A DNA stretch of 64,000 nucleotides from CALBPI01 sp039033695. Its GTDB lineage: Bacteria > Pseudomonadota > Gammaproteobacteria > Steroidobacterales > Woeseiaceae. Position 1 is the stretch's first letter; every line of letters starts with the position of its first letter. Under the pieces are notes generated by a model, which made no database searches, had not been told where the DNA came from, and worked only from the letters and a program-made list of their open reading frames with translations. The position numbers and the translations under genes are program-made. The stretch covers positions 1 to 64,000 of the forward strand of contig JBCCCC010000001.1 of assembly GCA_039033695.1 (NCBI GenBank). Direction: 5' to 3'. This document shows positions 8,246 through 16,307 of this stretch, one piece after another.

Positions 8246-8262
8246 AGGAGGGTCTGCATATC
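8246..8262 (+). promoter_or_regulatory. Shine-Dalgarno and ATC start of infC
   Basis: AGGAGG at 8246-8251 is followed by 8 nt and then ATC. No ATG, GTG or TTG lies in frame between this site and the conserved domain upstream of 8317. The frame's CTG at 8254 is only 2 nt from the Shine-Dalgarno and so too close. Confidence 0.7.
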
Positions 8263-8778
8263 GCATCTGCAAAACGGGCTAGGCGCAACGATGATATTCA
8301 AGCGTCTGAAGTAAGAGTGATTCGTGAAGACGGCGAACAGGCTGGCGTGATGTCGCTGACCGAAGCGCTGGGACTGGCAAAAGCTGAACGGTTGGATCTC
8401 GTTGAGGTATCGCCTAACGCGGAACCACCAGTGTGCCGAATCATGGACTACGGCAAGTTCATCTTTGAGCAGAGCAAGAAAAACCAGTCTGCGAAGCGCA
8501 AGCAGAAGCAGTCGCAGGTCAAAGAGATCAAGTTTCGCCCAGGTACTGAAGAGGGCGACTACAACGTCAAGCTAAAGAAGCTTATCCAGTTTCTCGAGAA
8601 AGGTGACAAGACTAAGGTTACTTTGCGGTTCCGAGGCCGTGAAATGGCGCATCAAGAGCTCGGGGCTGAGCTGTTGAAACGGGTTCGCACTGACCTTGAA
8701 GAGTATGGCTCGGTCGAGCAGATGCCGTTGATGGAAGGGCGGCAGATGGTGATGGTGATTGCACCCAAAAAGCACTAG
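8260..8778 (+). CDS. infC: Translation initiation factor IF-3, predicted ATC start
   Basis: The product has 172 residues if translation begins at ATC 8260. IF-3 binds the 30S subunit, checks the start codon and prevents 50S joining. The conserved linker SPNAEPPVCRIMDYGKF and the C-domain RGREMAHQ and EGRQMVMVIAPKK are present. A GTG at 8317 would drop the conserved segment NDDIQASEVRVI, which matches NGEIRAQEVRLT of E. coli. The only suitable start is ATC at 8260, 8 nt after a full AGGAGG. A rare AUU-type start is the known basis of IF-3 autoregulation in E. coli. AGGAGG is the strongest ribosome-binding site in this region. Confidence 0.93.
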   Translation: MASAKRARRNDDIQASEVRVIREDGEQAGVMSLTEALGLAKAERLDLVEVSPNAEPPVCRIMDYGKFIFEQSKKNQSAKRKQKQSQVKEIKFRPGTEEGDYNVKLKKLIQFLEKGDKTKVTLRFRGREMAHQELGAELLKRVRTDLEEYGSVEQMPLMEGRQMVMVIAPKKH

Positions 8779-9001
8779 CTCGCCGGATGTGAGCCATGTG
8801 CCGAAGGCGCGAACAGATTTGAGCGTGACCAAATAGGTAACGCTGGCCTTGGCGGCAACGACAAGGCAAGACTGGCTGCAATAGCGGCCAAGATAATGAC
8901 GGCATGAATATACATGCCATGACAACAAGTAAACGTCGTTGTGGCGTTTCGCCAGCCCTGTCTCGTGAGACATGAACTGGCCAAAAAATAAGGAGACAGC
9001 A
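8779..9001 (+). promoter_or_regulatory. Structured infC-rpmI spacer, possible L20 control region
   Basis: This 223-nt gap within an operon is unusually long and has no gene. It holds the hairpin GGCATG-AATATA-CATGCC (8901-8918). A nested structure lies directly before the rpmI Shine-Dalgarno: outer stem GCCAG (8951-8955)/CTGGC (8977-8981), inner stem TGTCTC (8959-8964)/GAGACA (8967-8972). In E. coli L20 represses rpmI-rplT by binding structures between infC and rpmI. The same role here is inferred from position and structure. Confidence 0.45.
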
Positions 9002-9199
9002 ATGTCTAAGATGAAGACCAATCGCGGCGCTGCGAAGCGGTTCCGTCGCACCGGAAAAGGTGGTTTCAAGCGCGCTCAGTCGCACCTGAACCATATTCTC
9101 ACCAAAAAGAGCAGCAAGCGTAAACGCCAGCTTGGCAATACCTTGCAGGTCGCTGATGCGGATGTAAAAGCCGTTCGGCGCATGCTGCCGTTCAGTTGA
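9002..9199 (+). CDS. rpmI: 50S ribosomal protein L35
   Basis: The product is a 65-residue basic protein. The motif RGAAKRFRRTGKGGFKR and HILTKKSSKRKRQL are diagnostic for bL35. The start is the ATG at 9002 with AAGGAG about 7 nt upstream. An in-frame ATG 30 nt earlier has no ribosome-binding site and lies in the leader hairpin. It is followed 13 nt later by rplT, the usual pair. Confidence 0.97.
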   Translation: MSKMKTNRGAAKRFRRTGKGGFKRAQSHLNHILTKKSSKRKRQLGNTLQVADADVKAVRRMLPFS

Positions 9200-9212
9200 G
9201 GAGCGCACTACC

Positions 9213-9572
9213 ATGGCAAGAGTAAAACGTGGTGTCGTCGCTCGTGCGCGGCACAAGAAAGTTCTCGGTAAAGCGAAAGGCTACTACGGCGCCCGCCGCA
9301 AAGTTTTCCGGGTTGCCAAACAGGCCGTCATCAAGGCTGGTCAGTATGCGTATCGTGACCGACGCGTGCGCAAACGTGAATTCCGACGTCTCTGGATTTC
9401 GCGCATCAACGCGGCTGCGCGCATCAACGGTTTGTCCTACAGCCGTTTCATGAATGGCCTGAGCCGTGCCGAGATCGATATCGATCGCAAAGTACTGGCG
9501 GATCTTGCTGTGCATCAGCCGGAGTCGTTCGCGGCACTCGCTGAGCAAGCAAAGGCACATTTGCCTGCGTAG
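9213..9572 (+). CDS. rplT: 50S ribosomal protein L20
   Basis: The product has 119 residues. The N-terminal basic tail RGVVARARHKKVLGKAKGYYG and the globular domain with LWISRINAAARINGLSYSRF are typical of bL20. The protein is needed early in 50S assembly and is the known repressor of its own operon in E. coli. GAGG about 8 nt upstream supports the ATG at 9213. Confidence 0.98.
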   Translation: MARVKRGVVARARHKKVLGKAKGYYGARRKVFRVAKQAVIKAGQYAYRDRRVRKREFRRLWISRINAAARINGLSYSRFMNGLSRAEIDIDRKVLADLAVHQPESFAALAEQAKAHLPA

Positions 9573-9608
9573 CTTCTGCGCTGCCTGCAAGTGATCGAAT
9601 AAGCATTG

Positions 9609-9632
9609 CCTGCGGTCAGTCATGGCCGCAGG
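9609..9632 (+). other. Hairpin between rplT and pheS
   Basis: CCTGCGG (9609-9615) and CCGCAGG (9626-9632) form a perfect 7-bp stem with a 10-nt loop. The downstream TCTTTGATC is not a proper T-run, and no Phe-rich leader peptide is seen. This is therefore not an E. coli-type pheST attenuator, but it may reduce read-through from rplT. Confidence 0.5.
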
Positions 9633-9653
9633 TCTTTGATCGGGATGCTATCC

Positions 9654-10637
9654 GTGGACGATCTGGACACGTTTCAACGTGATGCAATGGCTGCGATCGA
9701 AGCAGCCGACTCGCCTGCTGCACTGGACACTGTGCGTGTAGAGTTGCTCGGTAAGAAGGGTCGTTTAACCGGTTTGTTGAAGGGCCTTGGTCGTCTTTCG
9801 CCCGAAGAACGTCCCGCCGCGGGTCATCAGATTAACGCCATTAAGGGCACGCTGGCCGCGGCAATCGAGTCGCGCGGTGCGGGTCTTGCGCGTGCGCAAC
9901 TCGATGCACGCCTTGCTGGCGAGTCGATAGATGTCACGCTACCTGGTAGAGGGCAGCGCGCGGGGTCGTTGCATCCCGTAACACTTGCGCGGCGCAGGAT
10001 CGAGGCGATTTTCGTTGGTGCTGGGTTCGGTGTTCGTCAGGGGCCGGAGATTGAAGACGATTTCCATAATTTCACGGCACTGAATATTCCTGACAATCAT
10101 CCTGCGCGTGCCATGCACGATACATTCTATTTCGGCGATGGACGTTTGTTGCGCACGCATACGTCACCAACGCAAATCCGTACCATCAATGAAGAGGGTG
10201 TGCCGATACGTGTCATCTGTCCGGGGCGGGTTTATCGTTGTGATTCTGATCAGACGCACACACCCATGTTCAACCAGGTGGAAGGTCTGGTGATAGATCG
10301 CGATATCAGCTTTGCGAATCTCAAGTCTGTGCTCAATGAGTTCGTACAACAGTTTTTTGAGCGTGATGCGCAACTGCGCTTTCGCCCATCGTATTTCCCA
10401 TTCACAGAGCCCTCTGCCGAGGTTGATGTCATGATGGAAGATGGTAGCTGGCTCGAGATTCTAGGCTGCGGGATGGTGCACCCCAACGTGCTGCGAAATG
10501 TGGGTGTTGATCCCGAGGCATACGGCGGCTATGCGTTTGGCATCGGTATCGAACGATTGGCGATGCTGCGCTATGGCATTGGCGACCTTCGCACCCTGTT
10601 TGAAAACGATCTCAAGTTTCTGGAGCAATTCCAATGA
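9654..10637 (+). CDS. pheS: Phenylalanine--tRNA ligase alpha subunit
   Basis: The product has 327 residues, exactly the E. coli length, from the GTG at 9654 (MDDLDTFQRDAMAAI). GGGA at 9642-9645 gives a spacing of 8 nt. The ATG at 9645 lies in frame but overlaps that Shine-Dalgarno and would add three residues. Class II synthetase motifs are present: PGRVYRCDSDQTHTPMF (motif 2), RFRPSYFPFTEPSAEVDV, and FGIGIERLAMLRYG (motif 3). The subunit holds the active site of the alpha2beta2 enzyme, with PheT encoded next. Confidence 0.96.
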   Translation: MDDLDTFQRDAMAAIEAADSPAALDTVRVELLGKKGRLTGLLKGLGRLSPEERPAAGHQINAIKGTLAAAIESRGAGLARAQLDARLAGESIDVTLPGRGQRAGSLHPVTLARRRIEAIFVGAGFGVRQGPEIEDDFHNFTALNIPDNHPARAMHDTFYFGDGRLLRTHTSPTQIRTINEEGVPIRVICPGRVYRCDSDQTHTPMFNQVEGLVIDRDISFANLKSVLNEFVQQFFERDAQLRFRPSYFPFTEPSAEVDVMMEDGSWLEILGCGMVHPNVLRNVGVDPEAYGGYAFGIGIERLAMLRYGIGDLRTLFENDLKFLEQFQ

Positions 10638-10686
10638 TTTGCCGAATCAGCGAACCTGCTGAGCTTGCGTCAATGGTCGTCGACCA

Positions 10687-13047
10687 ATGAAGTTCTCGAA
10701 GCGTTGGCTGGAAGAGATGCTCGGCGACAGTGTGGAGCTGGCATTGCTACTTGAGCGTCTAACGCTGGCGGGCCTTGAAGTTGATGGCACCGAGTCTCTC
10801 GAGGCGATTGACAAACTGGTGGTCGGTCGTGTGATTACGGTTGAACCACATCCTGACGCCGACAAGTTGCGCGTCTGCCAGGTCGATGATGGCCACGAGA
10901 CCCTGCAGATCGTTTGCGGTGCGCCGAACGTGCGAGCCGAGCTGCGTGTTGCAGTCGCTCAGATTGGCTGCAAGCTCCCTGGCGGGCTTAAGATCCGCAA
11001 GTCCAAGCTGCGCGGTGTCGAGTCGCACGGCATGCTGTGTTCGACTGCCGAACTTGGGTTGGGCAACGATCACGATGGCATTATGGAACTGGCGGTGGAC
11101 TTGCAACCTGGGACGCCGGTCGCGCAAGTGTTGGCTATTCCGGATACCGTTGTCGATATCGACCTTACGCCAAATCGAGGCGACTGTTTCTCATTGTTGG
11201 GTGTGGCTCGGGAAGTTGCGACCTTCACGCGGTTGCCGTTCGACGAGCCTGTCGTCGCCGCGTGTGACGCGGATGCGGATCATCCTTTCAGGGCCGCTGT
11301 TGCTGCACCTGAGGCGGCGCCGGTCTTTACCTCGCGCGTGATTGAGGGCATCAACCCCGACGCCGAAACGCCGTTGTGGATGATTGAGCGACTGCGACGC
11401 AGCGGCGTCCGGGCGATTCACCCGGTGGTCGACATTACGAACTACGTGATGCTGGAGTATGGTCAGCCATTGCATGGCTATGACCTGGACAAGCTTGCCG
11501 GCAATATTGACGTGCGGTTCGCATCGGGCGACGAATCACTGACGTTGTTGGATGGTAAGTCGATCACGCCTGATTCAGATACCTTGCTAATCACCGATGA
11601 GAGTGGTGCGATTGGTCTAGCTGGTATCATGGGCGGCGAGTCCACGTCGGTGACAGACGGCACCCGCAACATTGTGTTTGAAGCCGCGTTCTTTGCACCT
11701 GCGGGTATGGCTGGTAAAGCCCGACGCTATGGCATGCATACCGACGCCTCTTTACGCTTCGAGCGAGGGGTCGATCCCGCTGGCCAGGTCAGGGCACAGG
11801 AGCGGGCCGCGGCGCTGCTCGTCGCCATTGCCGGCGGTCGTTGCGCGCCAATTCAAGTCGTTTCTGCACCGGAACATGTGCCTGCGCGCACGCCGGTTAC
11901 CTTGCGCGTAGCGCGGCTGGAAAAAGTCCTTGGCGTTGCCGTCGATCACACCTCGGTGAGCGAGGTCTTTGCCCGTCTTGGTTTCGAATTTGATGTGACT
12001 GAGGACGGCTGGTCGGTTGAGCCGCCGAGCTTCCGCTTTGATATTTCGATTGAGGAAGACCTTATCGAGGAGGTTGCGCGCGTGTACGGGTATGACCGTA
12101 TACCGACAATCAAGGCCTACTCACAGACGGCGTTGGTGCCAAGCACTGAGAGCCGTATCAGTGAGGAACGCCTGCGCGACGCGATGAGTGCCATCGGCTA
12201 CAGCGAATCCATCAGCTACAGCTTTGTCGATCCCGATGATCATGCGGCACTAGGTCTTGCGCCGGCCGGGCCAGAACTGGTGAACCCGATTTCGAGAGAA
12301 TTGTCGGTGATGCGTGGCACGTTGCTATGCGGCCTTCTGAAAGCTGCGGCACACAACCTTGCGCGTCAGCGCGATAGCGTCAGGATGTTCGAGTTTGGGC
12401 ACGTGTTTTCGGACGATGGCGAGCCCGGCAAATTTGCAGCGGTCGCGGTTGGTCGATTCTATCCTGAGCAATGGGGCGAGCCAGGCCGTGCTATTGACTT
12501 TTTTGACATAAAGTCAGATTTGCAGCGCATGTTGGCGTTATCGAACGCCGACGATGAGTTTACGTATGAGTCATTTGTCACCGAGAGTCTGCACCCAGGG
12601 CAGGCAGCCAGCGTTTTGCGCAACGGTGAACCCATTGGATTCATCGGCGCGTTGCACCCAAGTGTCGCTACGCGATTTGAAATCGATGCGCCGTGCTTCG
12701 TGTTTGAAGTTGACGCCGATGCCGCATTTTCGGCCAAACTGTCGGAATCTGCGCCGATCTCGCGCTTTCCGCAGGTTCGCCGAGACGTGGCAGTGCTGGT
12801 TGATGAATCGGTTGCCGCAGGGGATATCGTCGCAACCGCTCGCAGCGCAGGTGGTGCACTACTGAAGGCCGTACGCGTGTTCGATGTCTATCAGGGTAAA
12901 GGTATAGAACCGGGGCTAAAAAGTATCGCTTTAGGCTTGATTTTACTGGATTCTTCGCGCACTCTATTGGACGAAGATGCAGACCGGGTTGTACACAAAG
13001 TGATCGACAGTTTGCTTCAAATTCACGGCGCAAAATTAAGAGAATAA
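10687..13047 (+). CDS. pheT: Phenylalanine--tRNA ligase beta subunit
   Basis: The product has 786 residues, near the usual 790-795. It shows an N-terminal EMAP/tRNA-binding OB domain (about 39-150, PHPDADKLRVCQVD), the B3/B4 editing domain (about 210-385), the B5 domain (about 400-475, SFRFDISIEEDLIEEVARVYGY) and a C-terminal anticodon-binding FDX domain (about 690-785, SRFPQVRRDVAVLVDESV). It forms the alpha2beta2 enzyme with PheS and clears Tyr-tRNA-Phe. It starts about 50 nt after pheS. Confidence 0.97.
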   Translation: MKFSKRWLEEMLGDSVELALLLERLTLAGLEVDGTESLEAIDKLVVGRVITVEPHPDADKLRVCQVDDGHETLQIVCGAPNVRAELRVAVAQIGCKLPGGLKIRKSKLRGVESHGMLCSTAELGLGNDHDGIMELAVDLQPGTPVAQVLAIPDTVVDIDLTPNRGDCFSLLGVAREVATFTRLPFDEPVVAACDADADHPFRAAVAAPEAAPVFTSRVIEGINPDAETPLWMIERLRRSGVRAIHPVVDITNYVMLEYGQPLHGYDLDKLAGNIDVRFASGDESLTLLDGKSITPDSDTLLITDESGAIGLAGIMGGESTSVTDGTRNIVFEAAFFAPAGMAGKARRYGMHTDASLRFERGVDPAGQVRAQERAAALLVAIAGGRCAPIQVVSAPEHVPARTPVTLRVARLEKVLGVAVDHTSVSEVFARLGFEFDVTEDGWSVEPPSFRFDISIEEDLIEEVARVYGYDRIPTIKAYSQTALVPSTESRISEERLRDAMSAIGYSESISYSFVDPDDHAALGLAPAGPELVNPISRELSVMRGTLLCGLLKAAAHNLARQRDSVRMFEFGHVFSDDGEPGKFAAVAVGRFYPEQWGEPGRAIDFFDIKSDLQRMLALSNADDEFTYESFVTESLHPGQAASVLRNGEPIGFIGALHPSVATRFEIDAPCFVFEVDADAAFSAKLSESAPISRFPQVRRDVAVLVDESVAAGDIVATARSAGGALLKAVRVFDVYQGKGIEPGLKSIALGLILLDSSRTLLDEDADRVVHKVIDSLLQIHGAKLRE

Positions 13048-13052
13048 TCGCG

Positions 13053-13352
13053 ATGGCACTCACCAAAGCGGAAATGGCCGATTCACTGTTCAACGAGCTA
13101 GGGCTGAACAAACGCGAAGCGCGCGAGCTGGTCGATTTGTTTTTCGAAGAACTGCGTTCTTCGTTAGCTGTCGGTGAACAGATTAAGCTGTCTGGGTTCG
13201 GCAATTTCGATCTGCGTGATAAGAACGAGCGACCCGGCCGGAACCCCAAGACGGGGGAAGAGATTCCGATTTCGGCGCGTCGTGTGGTGACTTTCAGGCC
13301 TGGGCAAAAACTCAAGGCAAGAGTAGAGGCATATGCTGGAACCGGGAAATAA
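13053..13352 (+). CDS. ihfA: Integration host factor subunit alpha
   Basis: The product has 99 residues. MALTKAEMADSLFNELGLNK and NERPGRNPKTGEEIPISARR are the IhfA N-terminus and beta-arm, including the intercalating Pro in RPGRNPKTG. It is the partner of IhfB, encoded at 2166. The gene starts 5 nt after pheT, a conserved gammaproteobacterial arrangement, so it is co-transcribed with the translation genes. Its end overlaps the next gene by 20 nt. Confidence 0.97.
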   Translation: MALTKAEMADSLFNELGLNKREARELVDLFFEELRSSLAVGEQIKLSGFGNFDLRDKNERPGRNPKTGEEIPISARRVVTFRPGQKLKARVEAYAGTGK

Positions 13353-13689
13353 CGATCAACTCCCTGCAATTCCCGGTAAGCGGTATTTCACGATTGGCGA
13401 AGTCAGCGAACTCTGTGCTGTCAAGCCGCACGTATTGCGGTATTGGGAGCAGGAGTTTCCGCAACTAAAGCCGGTGAAGCGTCGGGGCAATCGACGTTAC
13501 TATCAGCGCCAGGACGTCCTGGTAATTCGTCAGATCCGCAGCTTGCTTTATGACCAGGGCTTTACTATTGGTGGTGCGCGTCAGCAATTGACGGGCGAGG
13601 AAGCCAAGAGCGACGTGAGCCAGAGTCAGCAGTTGATTCGCCAAATGCGGATCGAACTGGACGAAGTCTTAAAGATACTAAGACGTTAA
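13333..13689 (+). CDS. MerR-family transcriptional regulator
   Basis: The product has 118 residues. A winged-helix MerR DNA-binding domain (about 17-85, RYFTIGEVSELCAVKPHVLR and RRGNRRYYQRQDVLVIRQI) is followed by a short coiled coil and no sensor domain. Cysteines of metal-sensing MerR proteins are missing. This small regulator lies after ihfA and before tRNA-Pro in very many gammaproteobacteria, and its target is not known. The start overlaps ihfA by 20 nt. Confidence 0.92.
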   Translation: MLEPGNNDQLPAIPGKRYFTIGEVSELCAVKPHVLRYWEQEFPQLKPVKRRGNRRYYQRQDVLVIRQIRSLLYDQGFTIGGARQQLTGEEAKSDVSQSQQLIRQMRIELDEVLKILRR

Positions 13690-13731
13690 ATAACAATATC
13701 TTAGAGATTATTTCTCGAAACTAATTTCGGT

Positions 13732-13808
<77 letters not shown>

Positions 13809-13834
13809 TCTTTCATGTTGCCCGCCTCAACGCC

Positions 13835-15097
13835 TCACAAGTACTGCTGCTGGGGCACGTACACTAGCTCCGCGGTTCGCGCCGAGACGTCCTTGGCGCG
13901 CAACGTCTTGTCTTCAATCCCCAACAAGATGGGCTCCGCGTTGTGCCGGTGAATATTCACTTTGGCATTGTAGACGTGCCGGGTAAGGCCATGCTTGTCA
14001 TTAATGATCAGCTTGCGAATTGAAAAGCGACCATCACCGCAGCGCTCACCGGTCAAGTAACATTTGATTGACGTAACCTTGTCTCCGGACAGCTCGAGGC
14101 CACGCAGTCGACTCATGTTTCGTTGGGTATAGTCCACAAACTGGATAGCATCGGTGGCATCGATTTCCTCGGACGGCTGGTCTTTGAAAGCGCCAACATA
14201 GATCTGTCCGGGCAAGGCGCGCTCGATCATGCGCGCAAGCTCGACCGTGACGTCACCGACAATGTAGTCATAGGTGCTTGGGTTGAGCCCATCTGCCTGG
14301 TGAAACTCATAACAGCTGCCAATATGAAACGCCGTACGCAACAGTGGCACCGACCGCGCGACTGCCTTGCTGCGGGCAATCGCATTGTCGGCCAATACGA
14401 GCTGCATGAAGTGATAGAGGTTTACGTTTGGCAGCTCGCCACGATCACGGTTCCAAATGTAAAAGCCATCACCTGACGTCGAGCGTGCAAAGTTGATGCC
14501 TATTTCACGGTCGAGTAGTTTGCTGTGCGCTGCATTGAGTGAGTAGGACAGGCTGTTGAGTTGGGTCATCTGTTCAAACGGGCTTAGCAGGCTAAAGCCG
14601 ACAATGTCGAACAGTGCTACCGCGCGATTCTCGACATGGTTGACGCCATAGCGCTTCACCATGGCTTCAATGAGCTGGGTTTCTTTATCCGAGTCGGACA
14701 GCCGGTCTTTCATCTCGAGAATGGTTGGCTCGACGCCGAGCAAGCGAGCGACCTTGCCGAGCTGTTCCAGCGACAGATTGGCCGGCCCGGAAATCAGCTC
14801 GGTGATGAAACGTTCAGACGGACGCCATGGCATGTCGCCGCCTGCAGGCGTCGCCGTATACTCGGCAAGTGCATAGTGAGGAACGACGAGTAGGCAGATG
14901 CCTTTGGGGTGATACGACCAACTGAGTATTGTATTGGAGCCAAGACCCCAGGCAGCGTTCAGCTGGCGTTCGAGCGCAACCAGGCTGCCGCGCTCGCGCA
15001 AGCCAATACCGGAGGCCATGTCGGCGAGCGCATCAAGGTGCGCCGAACTCCCGGCAATTTTTATGATTCCTGAATCTGATAGTCGGTCAAGCGACAT
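13835..15097 (-). CDS. Class III nucleotide cyclase-like protein with unknown N- and C-terminal regions
   Basis: The product has 420 residues from the ATG at 15097. A TTG 24 nt upstream is possible but has no Shine-Dalgarno. Residues about 155-305 look like a class III adenylate/guanylate cyclase core. FDIVGFS and SGDGFYIW place two metal-binding Asp at about 164 and 210, and YIVGDVTVELARMIE matches the GDxVNxAxR segment. The Asn of that segment is replaced by Val, while the Arg is kept. The substrate-choosing Lys before SGDG is not obvious. The N-terminal 150 residues and the last 60 (from KLIINDKHGL) are not recognised. No membrane segment or signal peptide is seen. It could make a cyclic nucleotide or be an inactive sensor. 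Confidence 0.6.
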   Translation of the reverse strand: MSLDRLSDSGIIKIAGSSAHLDALADMASGIGLRERGSLVALERQLNAAWGLGSNTILSWSYHPKGICLLVVPHYALAEYTATPAGGDMPWRPSERFITELISGPANLSLEQLGKVARLLGVEPTILEMKDRLSDSDKETQLIEAMVKRYGVNHVENRAVALFDIVGFSLLSPFEQMTQLNSLSYSLNAAHSKLLDREIGINFARSTSGDGFYIWNRDRGELPNVNLYHFMQLVLADNAIARSKAVARSVPLLRTAFHIGSCYEFHQADGLNPSTYDYIVGDVTVELARMIERALPGQIYVGAFKDQPSEEIDATDAIQFVDYTQRNMSRLRGLELSGDKVTSIKCYLTGERCGDGRFSIRKLIINDKHGLTRHVYNAKVNIHRHNAEPILLGIEDKTLRAKDVSARTAELVYVPQQQYL

Positions 15098-15180
15098 TCG
15101 AGCGATTTCCGCCTTGCACAATTGGGTCAGCAGTTACTTGAGAAACGACGCAGAATCTACTGATTTATTCCGATAAAACA

Positions 15181-15200
15181 CAATGATTACGTTATCATTG
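15181..15200. promoter_or_regulatory. 20-bp near-perfect palindrome, candidate operator
   Basis: CAATGAT-TACGTT-ATCATTG has 7-bp half-sites that are exact inverted repeats. It lies in the 238-bp divergent region between the cyclase-like gene (minus) and the dehydratase operon (plus). TTGACC, a possible -35 for the minus-strand gene, overlaps its right end at 15205-15200. No good -10 was found at proper spacing. Confidence 0.45.
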
Positions 15201-15335
15201 GTCAACGGTAATCAACTGGCTACAGCGTTGCAAGCGCTATTACAGCTTAACGGCTAATCGTCAAAAAACATTAACCTATCATGCGTTGCGCGTTTGCCCG
15301 TCGGTTGGCGTCTGTGCGCTCGCCGGGGACGTAGC

Positions 15336-16307
15336 ATGGGCACAAGCCTCTGCCTGGATTCAATTGATCAGTTGCGATGCGAATTGACACCTTCGCTGCG
15401 CGCCACACCCACCGTCGAGCTTGCGGCGCTGGCAGATTCGGATGCAGGCATCAGCCTGGTCGGCAAGCTCGAATTATGGCAAATCACAGGCTCATTCAAG
15501 GCTCGCGGTGCGCTTGCCAATGTGCGGGCTATGTCGCCAGCGCAACGCAGTCGCGGCGTGACCGCCGTAAGCGCCGGCAACCATGCGATTGCAACGGCGT
15601 TTGCCGCAGCAAGTTGTGGCGTTGACGCCAAGCTCGTCATGACGGCGAGCGCGCCGGACGTTCGGGTACAACGTTGCGAGGCGTTTGGTGCGCGCGTCGA
15701 GCGTGCCGATGATGTGCATCAGGCTTTTGAGCGGGTCGCTGAGATTGAGAACGATGAGAAGCGTGTGTTTGTGCATCCGTTTGAGGGTGAGTTGACGGCG
15801 CGCGCAACAGCGGGCGTGGGCCGCGAATTGATGCTCGACGCGCCGTCACTTGACGCCGTTATTGTGCCCGTTGGCGGTGGTGGACTGGCAGCAGGCGTGA
15901 GCGCGGCGGTCAAGCTAACGCAACCAAGCTGCGAGGTTTTTGGGGTTGAGCCTGTTGGAGCAAACTCCATGCAACAGAGTATTGCGGCAGGTAAACCCGC
16001 CACGCTCGATGCGGTGACCACGATTGCCGACAGCTTAGGCGCGCCCATGGCGTTGCCCATTAGCTTTGCGCACTGCCAACGATATCTTGACGACATTGTA
16101 ACGGTGACCGATAGCGCACTGCGTGCGGCAATGTATGAGATTTATCACACGCTCACGATGGCCGTTGAACCCGCTTGCGCTGCCGGGCTCGCGGCCGCAC
16201 GAGGCCCGCTGCGCGAGCGTCTGCGAGGCAAGCGCGTGGGTATCGTGTTCTGTGGCAGTAATATCGACCTGGCCACTTGGTTTGCGTTGGCCGGTGACGA
16301 ATCATGA
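15336..16307 (+). CDS. PLP-dependent threonine dehydratase / serine racemase-like enzyme
   Basis: The product has 323 residues from the ATG at 15336, with GGGGA about 7 nt upstream. It is a fold-type II PLP enzyme. The Schiff-base lysine is in SFKARGA (about residue 55), AVSAGNHAIATA is the substrate loop, and VPVGGGGLAAGV is the phosphate-binding glycine loop. No C-terminal ACT regulatory domain is present, so it resembles catabolic threonine dehydratase or serine racemase rather than feedback-controlled IlvA. The expected reaction is threonine to 2-oxobutyrate and ammonia. It overlaps the next gene by 4 nt (ATGA). With ilvD downstream it could feed isoleucine synthesis; that is inference. 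Confidence 0.85.
   Translation: MGTSLCLDSIDQLRCELTPSLRATPTVELAALADSDAGISLVGKLELWQITGSFKARGALANVRAMSPAQRSRGVTAVSAGNHAIATAFAAASCGVDAKLVMTASAPDVRVQRCEAFGARVERADDVHQAFERVAEIENDEKRVFVHPFEGELTARATAGVGRELMLDAPSLDAVIVPVGGGGLAAGVSAAVKLTQPSCEVFGVEPVGANSMQQSIAAGKPATLDAVTTIADSLGAPMALPISFAHCQRYLDDIVTVTDSALRAAMYEIYHTLTMAVEPACAAGLAAARGPLRERLRGKRVGIVFCGSNIDLATWFALAGDES

Noticed and set aside
9573..9653. Phe-dependent attenuator before pheST
   Set aside because: A hairpin exists but there is no Phe-rich leader peptide and no T-run.
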